A DNA stretch of 64,000 nt from Spirodela intermedia (Eukaryota > Streptophyta > Magnoliopsida > Alismatales > Araceae), in assembly GCA_902729315.2 (NCBI GenBank), contig LR746272.1:2948035-3012034 (forward strand), given 5' to 3'. Shown here piece after piece: positions 36,997 to 50,194 of this stretch (positions within the stretch are counted from its first letter, which is position 1; each line of letters begins with the position of its first letter). A program made the position numbers and the translations under genes. The notes under the pieces were generated by a model that was given only the letters and a program-made list of their open reading frames with translations, was not told where the DNA came from and searched no databases.

Positions 36997-39900
36997 ATGT
37001 ACCCACTCGCGAGCTCCGCTGATCACGCCGTCCCCTTCCTCCTCATCTTCCTCCTCCTCATCTCTGCTGCTGCTGCTGCTGCAACAGCGATACTCGAGCC
37101 ATCGGCGGACCAAGACCAGAAGCGGCGGGACCTGGTAGAGCTGTTCCGCAAGTACCTTCGGATCCGCACCACACACCCAAACCCGGATTATGCAACCGCG
37201 GCTGCCTTCCTCACCGCTGAGGCCCGCTCTGTCGGGCTGCTCACCCAAACCCTGGAGTTCGTCCCGGGGAAACCCATCCTCCTCTTCACATGGCCTGGCG
37301 CTGACCCCTTACTGCCTTCCATCCTTCTCAATTCGCACATGGACAGTGTCCCCGTCGAGGAGGACAAGTGGATCCACCCTCCATTAGCCGCTCATCTGGA
37401 TCCCGCCGACGGCCGCATCTTCGCCCGGGGGGCGCAGGACGACAAGTGCTTGGCCATCCAGTACCTCGAGGCCCTGCGCACTCTGAAAGCCGACTCTACC
37501 TTCACTCCGCTTCGTTCGATCCATGTCACTTTAGTGCCTGACGAGGAGATCGGCGGGAGGGATGGGGCCGCCATGTTCACCGCCTCTGAGGTGTTCCGGC
37601 AGCTGAACGTGGGTTTCGTGCTGGACGAGGGGCAGGCTTCACCTACAGGTGAATTCAGGGTCTTCTATGCCGACAGAGCGCCTTGGCGGCTGATTGTGAA
37701 GGCCCGTGGGCAGCCCGGCCATGGGGCGAGGATGTACGACAACACTGCCATTGAGAATTTGATGGAACTTGTGGAGGCTGTGACCTACTACAGGAACAGC
37801 CAGTTTGACCTCGTAAAGGCCGGGCTCAAGGCTGCTTCAGAGGTCATCTCGCTGAACCCGGTGTACTTCAAAGCTGGCACACATTCGCCTACGGTAATAC
37901 ATGTATAAACATATTTGGATTCTCAATTTCTTCTCAGGGTCGGCGGAGAATCGTTCCGGCCGTTAACCGTAGTAAAAGCTGATGAATAATGATTTCTCTG
38001 ACAAAAACATAGCCTTCGTATTTGCATGTAATTTTTCAACGTGTACCATCTTGCTTTTGTTCGTTTGAAATTGTGCTGCATGATTATTCACCTCAACCTA
38101 TTTGCCTTTAGGCTATACATAATTATCTCAATACAAACCGACTCAAATTGTCATTTTGGCCGAAAATGCTGAGGCGGGTAACGATGATTTCTCTGCATCA
38201 CACATTATGTGCATGGCTGTTAGTGGCAGCTTGGATAGTGATGAGGGTCAATCAGGCAGTGGTGGTGAAACTGGAATCATATTTCTGAGTATATATACGT
38301 ACATATAATAATATTATTATGTTATTTCTTTGCGGACCTCAGTTGAATAGCCAAAAGCAAAAAGGTGCTTTCATTGTTTTTTTCTTTTCTTTTTCCATGT
38401 GAACCTTACATTCAATGTTTGCTTCTAAAGAAGATCAAGGAAGGTGATGGCACTAATGATGCTTTTGGTGTTTGAATCGAAGAGATTTTTTTAATTCTTT
38501 TGGAGGCATCAAAGCTGTGATGAACATGTTAAAGTGGAGAGCTAAATAAGACACTTTTCAGTGATCATTTCATGGACATGCTCTAGAAGATTTTAGTGAA
38601 GAATTCTATTTAGCTATTCCGTTAATCAACTTCGAGTGAGTTTTTATAGACTAATTGACTGTGAGTATGCGTAAATTAAAGGGACTGTATGTGGCTTTGT
38701 CTACATGAAAAAAAAAAGAAGTGGAATTTTCATATGCACTCCATGAAGAGGGTTTTGTAACTCAGCATCAAGGGTGAAAATTTCGTCTAGGTAGTAATTA
38801 GTTCTTATTTAATTGAAGTTATCTTAATTAGATTATTGAGATTGAATGGCCTGACCCTAAATTTTTTTCCTGTAATCTTGTTCCTTACTTTGGTTAAACA
38901 AATGCGATCCCTGATGTTATGAAGTACTGGTACATGTTCTGTGTGAGATATTTATTTCTTAGTTTTGTATGATCATTGTTTTGATTTTTGGCATTTTTCT
39001 TCCTGGATGAGTTTGAATACGGGCTAAAATATCTCAGATTGGTAGCCTTATTGAAAGGAAGAAACCCTCAGTGAGAAGTTACTGACGAGAAAGATATCCT
39101 TGAGGCATGAGAGGTGGCAGCTGAAGGAAAAAAAGTAGACACAGAAATGTTATCAAGCACAAAGTAAATGTCTAAATAATAAAAAAAATACATAACTAGA
39201 AGGGTTTAGCTTTTGATGACCAAGTGAAAGGGATGTTGGGCCAAAATAATGATAACTTGGTCGGTCAACTTGCATGACATGTGGACACGAAGACTTACGT
39301 ACTTAACTTGGTGCGAATAAAGTCACCTCAGACATAGAACATTGAATCTGCTTCAATTACAGTGATTTGATCTGGCAATGTTCACTCGATGGCCTTATGA
39401 AATACATGGATTAGAAAATTTGGGATCTTTACCCTGTCAATCCGGTGGAAGCTAATCTTAGGGTGTGAAGCTAAATGCAATGAACATGTTTTGGAAGCTA
39501 ATATTAAGGATGGTGGCCTAGACCAGCGTTTGCTTAAAAAAATGTGTCATCAGTTGCAATAGCTGTTCATATTTTCGGGGCAGATTCGACACCTTACGTT
39601 ATGTGATTGTCTTCTTTTAGGATCACCCAACTTCTTAGTCATTCAAATGATACGTAGTTTAATTTGTCCTTTTTTCTTTATAATCATGCGCAGTATTAAG
39701 AATTCATTACCGTTCACAATGTAATTTTATCTGCTGATGGTTTAAAGTTAGTATTTGGATCTATTGAATACCCAGAGCATATGATTGGAACACTCAAAAG
39801 TCTTTCCAAAGGAAAAATGCGTGAGAAAGAACTCTTGCTATGCCATCTTGAACACTTTCTCTCTGATCGTTCTCTACAGTAGTGTTCTTTCACATGTGCC

Positions 39901-41450
39901 GCGTGCTAGTCGGATTAGAAAATGCTCTTTTCTTCTTTAAATTCCGTAATCCACCTTTTGTATTTGTCTGTGGGCATCTTTGTTATGATTATTTCTCATC
40001 ATATACTAAACATCACCTTGGAGTGGCCTGCATTTTGCTTGTTCGAGTAGGTATCAAAACATTACTATGAACAGCGTTATTATTTCTTTATCGTCGTGCA
40101 ACCCCTTCTTAAATTCAGATTAATTTTGTGAAGTGATTTCACCAGGGTTTTGTTATGAACATGCAACCTTCTGAAGCTGAGGTAGGCTTTGATGTTCGCA
40201 TTCCTCCCACAGAAAACCCTGACATCATAAGAAGGAGAATCCAAGAGGAATGGGCTACAATTTCAATGAATCTAACGTTCAAGGTAATATATTTTTGTCT
40301 TTGATTGGATAGATGGTTATATCTATGAGCTTTTTGATGAACTAGGAATATAAATAGGTATTGTCTCATAGACAACTCTGAGGCACAACTACTCTACTGC
40401 TCATGAATATCTTGGAATCGAGATATGAAGATACCCTGCAGCCTATCTCTGAGGAATCATGCAAACAGAGATAGCTAAATAGTTGTGTACAAGTGTACGA
40501 TAGTGGCAATGCAGAAGTATCCAAGTAAATGGCAGTGTAGACTGTTTTCTCAAATGGTGTGGTCGAGTTGGAAGTCTCGATGTACATTTCAAATCAAATT
40601 CATGGATGATGCCCAGTGATTTCATTTATGTCTATATTATTTGCATGTTAACATATTCAACAGTGCTACTAACAACAGATGACCAGAGACATTGTTCTGG
40701 CTAAGAAGACTCAAGTCTCTGCACCTATGTGTGGGAAACAGTTAAGCGTGTTCTAGCCTTCATGCTGGGATCAATATTTCATTCACAGATGGATTAAAAT
40801 CTTCATATATAATGTGTTTTTTTTTCTGTATGCACCTCAATCTTCTCTCTCTTCCCTCCCACATCAGTTCAACCTAATTTACTGGGATCTGTATCATTTA
40901 TCCTTATTGATTCACTTTAACCATGGTCCTATACTTGATCGTGTGTATAATTTTTTTTATTTTTTTTCACGTTATTAATATTCAGTCCAATACATTCCAG
41001 ATTTTCTAAATGATTCTGAACAATCTGGCAGCTTATTGAGTTAGGTCCGCTAACAGACCATGCCGGGCGTCCTCTCATGACGGCGACAAACGAGTCCAAC
41101 CCTTGGTGGGCCGTCTTCAAACAGGCTATCAGTGATTCTGGAGGAAAACTGGCCGAGCCAGAGATCTTATCCTCCACAACAGATGCTCGATTCATGAGAC
41201 AGATGGGCATTCCTTCTCTCGGCTTCTCTCCAATGGCAAACACCCCGATTCTGCTTCACGAACACAACGAGGTAGCATTGCCCTGATCCATCCTGCTCTT
41301 TGATGTTCTTGCTCGCTCCCCTTCTCGGCTCCCCTCATTCCTTGGGGTCTCTGCTCCCAGTTTCTCCAGGACGCCGTGTTTCTGAAGGGAATCGAGGTGT
41401 ACAGGCATGTCATCAGATCGTTGAGCACATTTATGGAAAGCTCGGTGTAG
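36997..41450 (+). CDS. ACY1: Aminoacylase-1-like M20 metallopeptidase (N-acyl-L-amino-acid amidohydrolase)
   Basis: Predicted zinc enzyme that releases free amino acids from N-acyl-amino acids. Four exons: 36997-37893, 40146-40283, 41032-41271 and 41370-41450, all GT-AG and in phase 0, for 451 residues (family about 430-450). Residues 1-33 form a hydrophobic N-terminus (FLLIFLLLIS then an alanine run) like a signal peptide, so secretory-route or vacuolar location is possible. M20 marks: S-H-M-D-S-V-P (zinc His, about residue 113), G-A-Q-D-D-K (bridging Asp), D-E-E-I-G-G (catalytic and zinc Glu, about 182), L-D-E-G-Q, G-Q-P-G-H-G-A in the dimerisation domain, T-D-A-R-F-M, and L-H-E-H-N-E near the end (last zinc His, about 420). 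The catalytic set is complete. The ATG is the first after a TATA-like site near 36835; an in-frame GTG 17 codons upstream lets the frame stay open but is unlikely as a start. Intron 1 is 2.25 kb with nothing recognised inside. Confidence 0.93.
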
Positions 41451-41686
41451 GGTTCAGGATTTGGTTTCTTCTACATGTTCATATCTTCCCTGTAAATGTG
41501 TGCTCTATTTATATGTAGAACTTTTTAGCTATAATGCTCAAAATTCTTATCCAGAAGAGCAAACCCTAAACTCTAAACCCTAATAACCGTGCTAGAGAAT
41601 AATGCAAGTATGCCTCAGTTGTTAGAACATGAAAGTCTAATAACAAGACGTCAACGGTTGCAAAAACAGCCTTGCTCCAAGAGAGA

Positions 41687-41804
41687 TAGAGAGAGAGATA
41701 GATAGCGAGAGAGAGAGAATGAGTGAGAGAGAGAGAGAGAGAGAGAGAAAGAACGAGAGAGAGCGAGAGAGAGGGTGAGAGAGAGATAGCGAGAGTGAGT
41801 GAAT

Positions 41805-41886
<82 letters not shown>

Positions 41887-41938
41887 ACGAGAGAGAGCGA
41901 GAGAGAGGGGTGAGAGAGATAGCGAGAGTGAGTGAATG

Positions 41939-41997
<59 letters not shown>

Positions 41998-42068
41998 AAG
42001 AACGAGAGAGAGCGAGAGAGAGGGTGAGAGAGAGATAGCGAGAGTGAGTGAATGAGTGTGTGTGTGTC

Positions 42069-42124
<56 letters not shown>

Positions 42125-42231
42125 GGAGAGAGAGCGGGAGAGAGTGTGTGTGTGAGAGAGCGAGAGAGTGAAAGAGTGAGAGAGAGAGTGAAAGTGAGTG
42201 AGTGAGAGAGAGAGAGAGAGAGTGAGAGAGC

Positions 42232-42266
<35 letters not shown>

Positions 42267-42339
42267 GGAGAGAGTGTGTGTGTGTGAGAGAGAGCGAGAG
42301 AGTGAGAGAGTGAAAGAGTTAGAGAGAGAGTGAAAGTGA

Positions 42340-42370
<31 letters not shown>

Positions 42371-42371
42371 C
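41687..42371. repeat. GA/GT minisatellite with a higher-order repeat
   Basis: About 680 bp of GA and GT dinucleotides with a recurring interruption GAACGAGAGAGAGCGAGAGA, then ATAGCGAGAGTGAGTGAATGAG, then (GT)n and (GA)n. The interruption starts at 41751, 41885 and 42000 (spacings 134 and 115 bp), with a decayed fourth copy near 42118. Unit length differences come from the dinucleotide runs. ORFs through here are artefacts. Confidence 0.9.
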
Positions 42372-43075
42372 TAATTATTATACGGCTGACAAAATGTGGA
42401 CTAGAATTTTGGAGATCGGTACACAAGGCCAAGTGCGAACGTCGGGCTTCTGCTGGACCCATCGTTCCATTTACACGCGTGAAAATGATCACATAACGTT
42501 TTGGCGCTCTCTCTCTCTCTCTCTCCCTCTCTCTGGAGTCCTACGCACATGCGAGAATGACTGCGAAGCACATGGACGACCGTTTATTCTTTGTCAAGAG
42601 CACACCCGGACAGCCTTTACGCCAGTGCGAAAATCTGGTTTACAACTGAACCCATCCCCAAATCTTTATGACGACGATTTACACGTCTGAGATGAGCTAA
42701 CCACATTCTTGACTTTCTCTCTCTACACTACGCACGTGGAAACGTGGGATGTCGGAGCCCATCTTACACTTCTATGTAACGGACGTCTACAAGTCTGAAC
42801 AGGTCTAACTAGATTCTTGAATCTCCCTCTCTCTCTCTCTCTCCGTGTGTATCATCTGGGTACTGTATCCACGTGCACGTCCACAGGCAATCTCCCAAAG
42901 CGTAACATGAACTTTTGCACGTGTGAAGTGGGGCAACCATAATCTTGCATCTCACGCAGCCTCCCACACTGCCTTTCATCCACGCCTTCTTCCTATTCTG
43001 TACGGAGAACATCTGAACGTGTGAACTGAGCTAAGCGGACCCATAACCTCTCTCTCTCTGTCCCTCCCTCCCTCT
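42372..43075. repeat. Degenerate tandem repeat of roughly 110-150-bp units ending in CT runs
   Basis: A phrase of the form (C/A)A(C/A)GT(C/G)TGAA.. followed by G(A/T)GCTAA or GTCTAAC and then ATTCTTGA recurs: near 42685 (CACGTCTGAGATGAGCTAACC), 42790 (CAAGTCTGAACAGGTCTAAC), 42918 (CACGTGTGAAGTGGGGCAACC) and 43018 (CGTGTGAACTGAGCTAAGC). Short CT tracts follow several units (42507-42535, 42717-42723, 42826-42842, 43049-43060). Strongly diverged; no coding capacity. Confidence 0.55.
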
Positions 43076-43431
43076 CGCTCTTCCTGGGAAAAGTACTGCA
43101 TGAGTGACGGAAGACGCGTTTGGAGCAATGGAGATGGAAGACGGCTGGGATGGAAAGGGACGGGAGTGTGCTTCTACCGCCAGGTGCTGCTGCGTGACAG
43201 CGACGGTTGAAGCCTTTGCGAGACAGACGAGATCCAGCTAGCTGCGGCCCCCCAGTGGCCAGAAGATCTCTTTCTTCATTTATTCCTATCCAACCTTCTT
43301 CCCGTAGAACTAGATGCGAGAAAGAGCCAGCGAAAAAGAGAGAGGAGAGATCGAAAGAGAGAGAGAGAGAGCGAGACAGAGTAGGGAGAGTAGGGAGTAG
43401 GGAGGCATCGAACTATAGTCAACAGTCGACC
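43076..43431 (+). promoter_or_regulatory. Upstream and leader region of the ERF gene
   Basis: GA-rich leader with a GAGAGAGAGAGAGAGCGAGA run near 43356-43378 and a short GGGAGTAGGGAG repeat just before the start. The reading frame stays open for 75 codons upstream of the ATG, but it has no ATG (a TTG begins it) and a repeat-driven Arg/Glu-rich composition, so I treat it as leader. No TATA box is obvious. Confidence 0.5.
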
Positions 43432-44055
43432 ATGGTGAGTAACAAAGCCGGCACCGGCGCCGTAGCCGCGACGCGCAGGTCAACGGGTGGTGGAGTCTCA
43501 GGGAATGGAGGCGACGCCACCATAAGCAGCACGCGCCCTCCGAGAGAGAGCAACGGGGTGAGACGCTACAAGGGCGTGCGGATGAGAAGCTGGGGATCGT
43601 GGGTCTCCGAGATCCGGGCTCCCAACCACAAGACGAGGATCTGGCTGGGCTCTTACTCCACGCCGGAGGCCGCCGCCAGGGCCTACGACGCTGCTCTTCT
43701 CTGCATCAAGGGAACCTCCGCCAGCTTCAACTTCCCCGCTGCCCAGAGCCACCGCATCAGCTCCGGCGCTGCCCTCATGTCCCCCAAGTCCATCCAGCGG
43801 GTGGCCGCCGCCGCCGCCACCGCCGCGACGGCTCCTTGCTCATCGTCGCCGTCCTTTCAGATCCCGACAGCGCAGCCTTCTTCATGCCCAACCAATTGCG
43901 TGCCCACAGACGCGGATTTTTGGCCTGATTCATTCCAGGCTTTCATGCAAGGAGAAGATGAGGATCAAACTCTCAGCTGGTGCAGTTTCTTGGCTGGTTC
44001 TCGGATGGACGAATGTGATGGAGAGGATGACGGCATCCGCCTGTGGAGTTTCTAG
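43432..44055 (+). CDS. AP2/ERF transcription factor (DREB-like, ERF012/ERF014-type domain)
   Basis: Intronless, 207 residues, starting at ATG 43432 in a strong context (GACCATGG). One AP2 domain occupies about residues 44-103: [19 protein letters not shown], then [15 protein letters not shown] and F-N-F-P. The form [12 protein letters not shown] with [14 protein letters not shown] is typical of the small DREB-side group with ERF011-ERF014 of Arabidopsis; exact group assignment is inference. The N-terminus is Gly/Ser-rich, an alanine run follows at about 123-135, and the acidic C-terminus ([21 protein letters not shown]) ends in L-W-S-F, plausibly an activation region. Such factors bind DRE/GCC-box DNA in the nucleus. 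An AATAAA signal lies at 44248-44253. Confidence 0.95.
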   Translation: MVSNKAGTGAVAATRRSTGGGVSGNGGDATISSTRPPRESNGVRRYKGVRMRSWGSWVSEIRAPNHKTRIWLGSYSTPEAAARAYDAALLCIKGTSASFNFPAAQSHRISSGAALMSPKSIQRVAAAAATAATAPCSSSPSFQIPTAQPSSCPTNCVPTDADFWPDSFQAFMQGEDEDQTLSWCSFLAGSRMDECDGEDDGIRLWSF

Positions 44056-44247
44056 TTCTTGTATGAGATTACCGTTCAAGAAGATGCTAATCATGGTGAC
44101 AGTGGGAGTTATCACGTGGTTTCTCTACATTTGCTTCCTAAAGTCGCTGGGTTGGTTCACACCAGCCTCCCTTCCTTGGGCGTTGTGAAAGCAATGGTGA
44201 TGAAGGTCTCAATGATTGCCTTTTCTTAGATGATAGACTTAAATACT

Positions 44248-44253
44248 AATAAA
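44248..44253 (+). terminator. Polyadenylation signal AATAAA of the ERF gene
   Basis: Canonical AATAAA 193 nt after the stop codon, a usual 3' UTR distance in plants. Confidence 0.55.
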
Positions 44254-45904
44254 AGCTGAGGCAGAGTGGTGATTTTTCGTAATATTGATGTAAATCTTCT
44301 ATTTCGAGGTTATAAAAAATAATATAATAGACTGAATGAAAGACACTGATTTACTGTATCTCTTGTAATGTTTGTCATCCTAGGTTGCTTCGGTTTCATA
44401 CATTTTCATCAAATTTGTGATTAAACCATAGGAAAAGGGAATGTTTCAAGTCAACAGTTAAAAATAACACTAATCAACGACCCAAGAGCACTTCATTATA
44501 AATAAAAAGACATAGCACTTGATTATTATGGAGCTACTCCCCTAGTACTTGTCAAATAATTTAGAGTTGGATAAGTCAATATTTTCAGATTATCAACTAA
44601 AACCTCAAAAAAAAAATTATCTTTATCTCAGCCAAAAATAAAAATTTTAAAATAAAACAAATATGACTTTAGATGTTAAAAGTATTACCTATTTAGTGAA
44701 AATAGTTGTTTCAATTTATAAGATCCAAGTTATTTTTAACCCCCATATAAATGGAGATATTAGAGAAAGAGAACATTTTTTTCATTGTTTCAATTGTAAT
44801 ATGCATTTTGGGATAAACATGTAAAAAGAGGCACACATAAGGGGACCGATAATGGCTATTATAGTCTAAAAGAGGGGTGAATTAGACAGCCAAATGATCT
44901 ACTATATTATCCTTTCTTATTTCCGGTTCTATAATTGTGATTCTTTTGATAAAGTGGATGATAAACTATAGTGAGTTTCTAAACCATATTCAAAGATGTA
45001 GTGAAATTAAGGTAAATACATTAAAACCATAAATAAATGAAGACTAATTTATTCAAATATTTAATCTTATAGATATAATTAATTTGAACAATTATAACAA
45101 AAGAAATCAATATTAAATTATATTTTGTGTAAATATGATAAAGTGATGTGCATAGATTTAGAGTAATTTGGCTTGCAAGTTATATCCATTATCTTAAACG
45201 TTTCTCACACCTTGGATTTATACTAATCGACAGTCAATATATTGTACTTATATTTGTGCAACATGATTTAATACTATAAAATTACCATTTTAGTTTTTCT
45301 TTTTTTTTTACAAGCATTGAAGTGAGAATTGTTTGAAGAACCAATGTTTACAACTTTCAACAAAGTATATCACCTCATAATAAATGACACTAGCCAATCA
45401 AAAAGTATCTCAAGTTATAGCTGATTGGTCATTAGAAATTTTATCTTGCCTTTAAATAAGCATAATAATTGACACACCATTTTGTTACTTTGATGGGAGT
45501 TCCTAAAGAAATGCACCTAGCAATATCCCAAAAATCTAAATAAATATGCAAAAGACAAATTTACCTTTATTAGCCTTTTTATTTTTTATCAAAACATTAT
45601 GTTATTATAATTGTATGAATGCCTATGACAATAGGATCTTTGAATGCATGTGGATTTAATGATTTTGGACACCAATTTTTATAACCTTACAATTTGGATA
45701 CATACCAATCCCAATAATAATAGGTATACCTTTATTGTTTGCATACTTATTTAGCTGCACTAATTTTGAAACATATGTTTTATTCATCAAAATACCATAG
45801 AATATGCAGATTAATGTTTTATATTGATTTATTTCAATCAATAACTTCCAAATTTAATTTTTATACACCAGTGCTCTAAAATTATAATTATTCATATTAA
45901 TCAT

Positions 45905-46100
45905 TATTTATGATAAAATACAACCATAATGTCTTATCCGTGAATCATCCTTGTTCATTGAAGCATCAAGGATCAAATGCTGGTAGTTGCTTCCAAGGTT
46001 TGAAGAGTTTAAAATAGCTAGATACCAAGGAACATGAGAATGCTTGAAAGCTTGAATTGTTGGACAATTAATTAACATATGAAGTTTTGATAGCAAAAAA
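45905..46100. repeat. Repeated AT-rich block B, copy 1
   Basis: Pairs with 49050-49240. Shared phrases are TTTATGATAAAAT(A/G)CAACCATAATGT, TTGTTCATTG(A/G)A(G/A)CA, CAAGGAT(C/A)AAAT, GTTTGAAGAGTTT and a (T/A)TG(A/G)GAATG(C/T)TTGAA-like end. Minus-strand ORFs over both copies end in the same H-Y-G-C-I-L-S, which shows the homology but not a gene. Confidence 0.75.
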
Positions 46101-49049
46101 TATGCATAAGATAAGAAAAAAAATAGTTATGATGATAATTCAATACACACGAGATAGAAATTAATATTCTTTGGTATGTGTGTGAAATTAAGTAGGTAAT
46201 TTTTTTCAAATAATACAAAGCAATGGTATTAAATGTTCAAAATATATCTCAAGTAATGTATTTGATTCTCATGTTTTGAATTTTAGAAGTTAGATAAATT
46301 TATTGCTCAAAACCATTACTAGTAGAAATAACTTTCATTGATAGAAAGTAATAATTTTCACATCAGATTTTGCATGAATTTTGAAGTAAATACTGATATG
46401 AAAGTTATTTAATATACTATATTTCTATGATTTAAAATCATTAGTTTTAATAATTATTTATAAATAATCAATCTATTGAATCCAAACTACTTATGCTACT
46501 TAGAAATTTCCAAGTATTACTTAACATTAATTATTTTTTTAGAAAAATCATAATTGTTTAAAATAATGATAATTGTCATTGAAAGCATGATTTACTTTAT
46601 TTAATATATAGCATATTCGATTTTAGGTGATTTAGATTAAAGTCAAAGTATTAATTTATTAAATGGTATATTCCCATTTCTATTTAACAATAGACTCTTA
46701 CCAAACACACTTGAACCAATAAGTTTTGGATACATACATTAGTACTTAACAAATACTTGTATTTATTTTACCTTAGAGAAATATTTGAACCGTCAAGGGT
46801 ATGTTTTCTAGGTTAAATTTGTCTTATAATAATTTTACATGACAATATATTACGAACTAAGATAGTTTAAAGCTTATTTCTGTTGTACATCAGTTTATGA
46901 TACTCGAAATTAGATTTGAGTATAATATTTGAAACCAAATAAACTTGTTAGGTAAATAGGTATTCTAATACATCAAATGAAATTATTTGGATTGAATGTA
47001 TTTCTTAAATCTTAAAATGATATTATTTTAAATCAAGTGGAGACATGAATCAAAATTGTTTTTTTTTCAAAATCACTTATGTACTTGACCTTTTCTTAAC
47101 ATGAGAAAATTTGACCATTAATTAACATATGAAATTTGATGATGACAAATACACATAAGATAAATAAATACATCAAATAGTATTTAATTATTCACATTAA
47201 AGGAAAGGGAGAAATTATTCCTCAAGGGTGGCTTTTCTTTGAGTGATAGATGGAATGAGGGAGTTCTAGGATGTTCTTTGAATTTACATCAATTTTATGT
47301 CTTTTGTATTTAATTTTTTTGTGGATTTGATTACTTCATTTAGGTGATAGATGAATAGAGGGATTTAATTTTAAATCTCTAAATTAACTTTCCATATAAA
47401 ATTCAATTTCTCACATTTTAGTTCCATTCGTAATTGAAAAATAGGAATATTTCAGAAATAGTTTTCATTTCTTGTTTATGATTGATCTTCTGATTGCTTC
47501 AGGTAATAGACAATGACCTAATGATTCCAATATATATATATATATATATATATCCAATTTTTGTTTCTAATTTATAAGATTTCGAATCAGTTTTTTTTTC
47601 CTCACTAGTGGGGTGAAACCTGGTAGTGGATTTTCCCTTTTATCCCTTGTTTTCTTATGTTCTTTTAGTCGATTCTGCTGATTTTTTTTGTGTAAAACAA
47701 GCTTTGAACCAATTAACTTAGCATCAATCAAAGGAATCTATTGATCATTGCTCAATCTTCATGGGGTTGTTGTGGATTTGCTGAAGACAACATGGTACTA
47801 TGGTGATGGTTGAGAAGAAAAGAAAAAAATATAAATCTCTTTCATTTTCCTCTTTCATTATCTTTATTTTAATCCTAATAAGGTTGAGGACAGAAATTGA
47901 ATTAAAAATCATCCCTGTTGATTAACTTAAATTCAAAAAAATACATATTTATTTTTTTAAAGTAATTTATAACTTTCTTTAACTTTGAGTTTATTATTAA
48001 TTACAATGATATAAGCACTATAAATGTTCTTTCAACATGATCATAAAATTGATTAGGTACGAATTCACATATAATTGAAGCTAATGATTATAGGAAGGTT
48101 AATTGAATAACATTTTGATGATAAAAAACATATGAATGATCACTTAATTGATTGAATTATTTAACTATTCATCATGTATAGTTCATAGGTAGGTATTCTT
48201 TTAGATGTGCATGAATTTAATTCGATATTAATTTAGGAATGACTAAAGGTAATAAAACTAACTATATATATAATAAGTAATAAAATTGGGTCTCATAGTA
48301 TTACATTCTAAAATTGGTGTATCTTACTACTCGAAATCATTACTTTGGTCCTTATTGTGAAACATATTAATATTTGTAGAAACTAGTACTAATAGAAAGT
48401 AAGGGCTAGTACATCATAATCAATGAGAATTCTAGAAGTAAATTAAGTATGAAAGATTAATATACTAGATGCTCATTGCACTAAATCATTATCTCTTATT
48501 ATTCTTGATATCTAATTAGTAGATTCAATCTGATCTATTTACACTATTGCTTATGATTATTAGAACATCAGTAAATATTAATAGATAATTTCATGACTTT
48601 AATTGAAGTTTTTTTTTAATTTGGGATGGTTTTGATAAGTTTTGAATAAGAAATTATTTCTTAATTTTGAGATCTATAATTTGTTGCTTTCAATGATAAT
48701 GAATTCCTATTAGACCAATTAGAAGTAATAAGTTTAGATATATACATTGGTGATTATTGGTTGTGTATATTGGTTTTTCTTAGATAGTCTTTGAATCATT
48801 AAGGAGTCATTTTGCATTATTTCTAAATGTTTAAATTTTAAACCAAATTTAGGATTTTAATGTTGAGAGATGGAAAAAAATAATAGAAGTTTTTGGTTAA
48901 ATTTATCTATAAATTCAATACATCTCAAATTGCTAGTTAGTTCTAAGTTATCACTTTTGACCCTTTTACTATCTTTATGATATCAATTATTGCTGAAATG
49001 CAACCATAATAGTTGTTTAAGATAAAAAATTCACGGTCATCTTGATCAT

Positions 49050-49240
49050 TCTTTATGATAAAATGCAACCATAATGTGTTATGCAAGAATCAACTTTGTT
49101 CATTGGAACACCAAGGATAAAATAATGGAAGTTTCTATGAGGGTTTGAAGAGTTTGAAGAGCTTGTTCTTTGGGGTGTCATAAATGCGAATGTTTGAAGG
49201 CTAGAACTATAAGATGAAACGTACATTTGAAAGATTCGCT
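49050..49240. repeat. Repeated AT-rich block B, copy 2
   Basis: Partner of 45905-46100, same orientation, about 3.1 kb away. A shorter third piece (GAAATGCAACCATAATA) lies just upstream near 48997. Confidence 0.75.
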
Positions 49241-49262
49241 TCATCTCTCAGCTCAAGAAACA

Positions 49263-49312
<50 letters not shown>
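49263..49312. repeat. (GA)n microsatellite
   Basis: GA dinucleotides with one AAAG interruption, just beyond block B copy 2. Confidence 0.9.
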
Positions 49313-50194
49313 GAGATATTTTGTGAAGATTTACTGTTCCATGTTGAATGATATGTATCAATTAAATGGGCAATTAGAATGCTCTTCTCGGGTGCGTACT
49401 GGTCGTACCTCCAGATATGTTCGATCAAGACCATAATGTAAAACTCAAAAATTAAGTTTTCCACGTTTAGATAATTATTTTTATATATAGAAGGCACGTG
49501 CTTCACAAATGCTCATTGGGTGGTCGGCAGGGAGGGGATGGAGAGAATGGGAGAGTTGACGTTTCAGGGAATCAAATTCATATCTTCTTGGCTATTCATC
49601 TGATCGAAAAGTTAAACGATCGATAAAAGGGTGGAGGGATTCTGAACGTTCCTTAGGCATGAAAAACGTTTCCGCCCAGCCTGACGACAAAAATGTCATC
49701 TCAAATCTTGTCGACATGTTCGAAGAAAAGTGCCGTAGTTCATGGTCTGGTATCGCTGTCCGATTCGCTGGCGTTACCGCCGACAGACCGAGAGAGAGAG
49801 AGAGAGGAGTTTCTGCTTAAATGTAGCGTTTATTACAGAATGTTTGGGAAGTGCCCGCGGAATCAACACTTCGAGATTTCGGTCCTTAGATTCGCTCGCG
49901 TTACGACCGACACAGAGAGAGGAGAGAGAGGAGAGAGAGAGAGAGATTTGTGCTGACTGAAGTGTAGCATTTATTATAGAATGTGCGAGAAGTGCTCATG
50001 TCACGGAAATCGAAGCTATAGCAATCAACGAAAGGCAATCACCACAGTCTACAAATGGTATAGAATTGAGTAGAATCACCACATGCTCAAGGGTTTGCCG
50101 AGAAGCCCAAATCAAATGGTGCTCCCAGCGCCTGAACCTTCTGTATTGAGTGCAAGAATTATGAAACAACGGAGAACGGAGAAGCTTCACTGCG

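Larger units (their letters stand above)
44260..50190. other. AT-rich desert with diverged repeated blocks
   Basis: No gene is supported. ORFs are short and composition-driven. Two sets of same-orientation repeated blocks are visible (45905-46100 with 49050-49240; about 46270-46815 with 48330-48815) and are listed separately. A (TA)n run lies at about 47531-47553, (GA)n at about 49263-49312, and short GA tracts near 49790-49806 and 49915-49946. The last 700 bp, from about 49500, become less AT-rich and contain the 3' flank of the ELO-like gene. Confidence 0.55.

Noticed and set aside
43207-43431. 75-codon N-terminal extension of the ERF protein
   Set aside because: It begins at TTG, is driven by GA repeats, and the ATG at 43432 has strong context.
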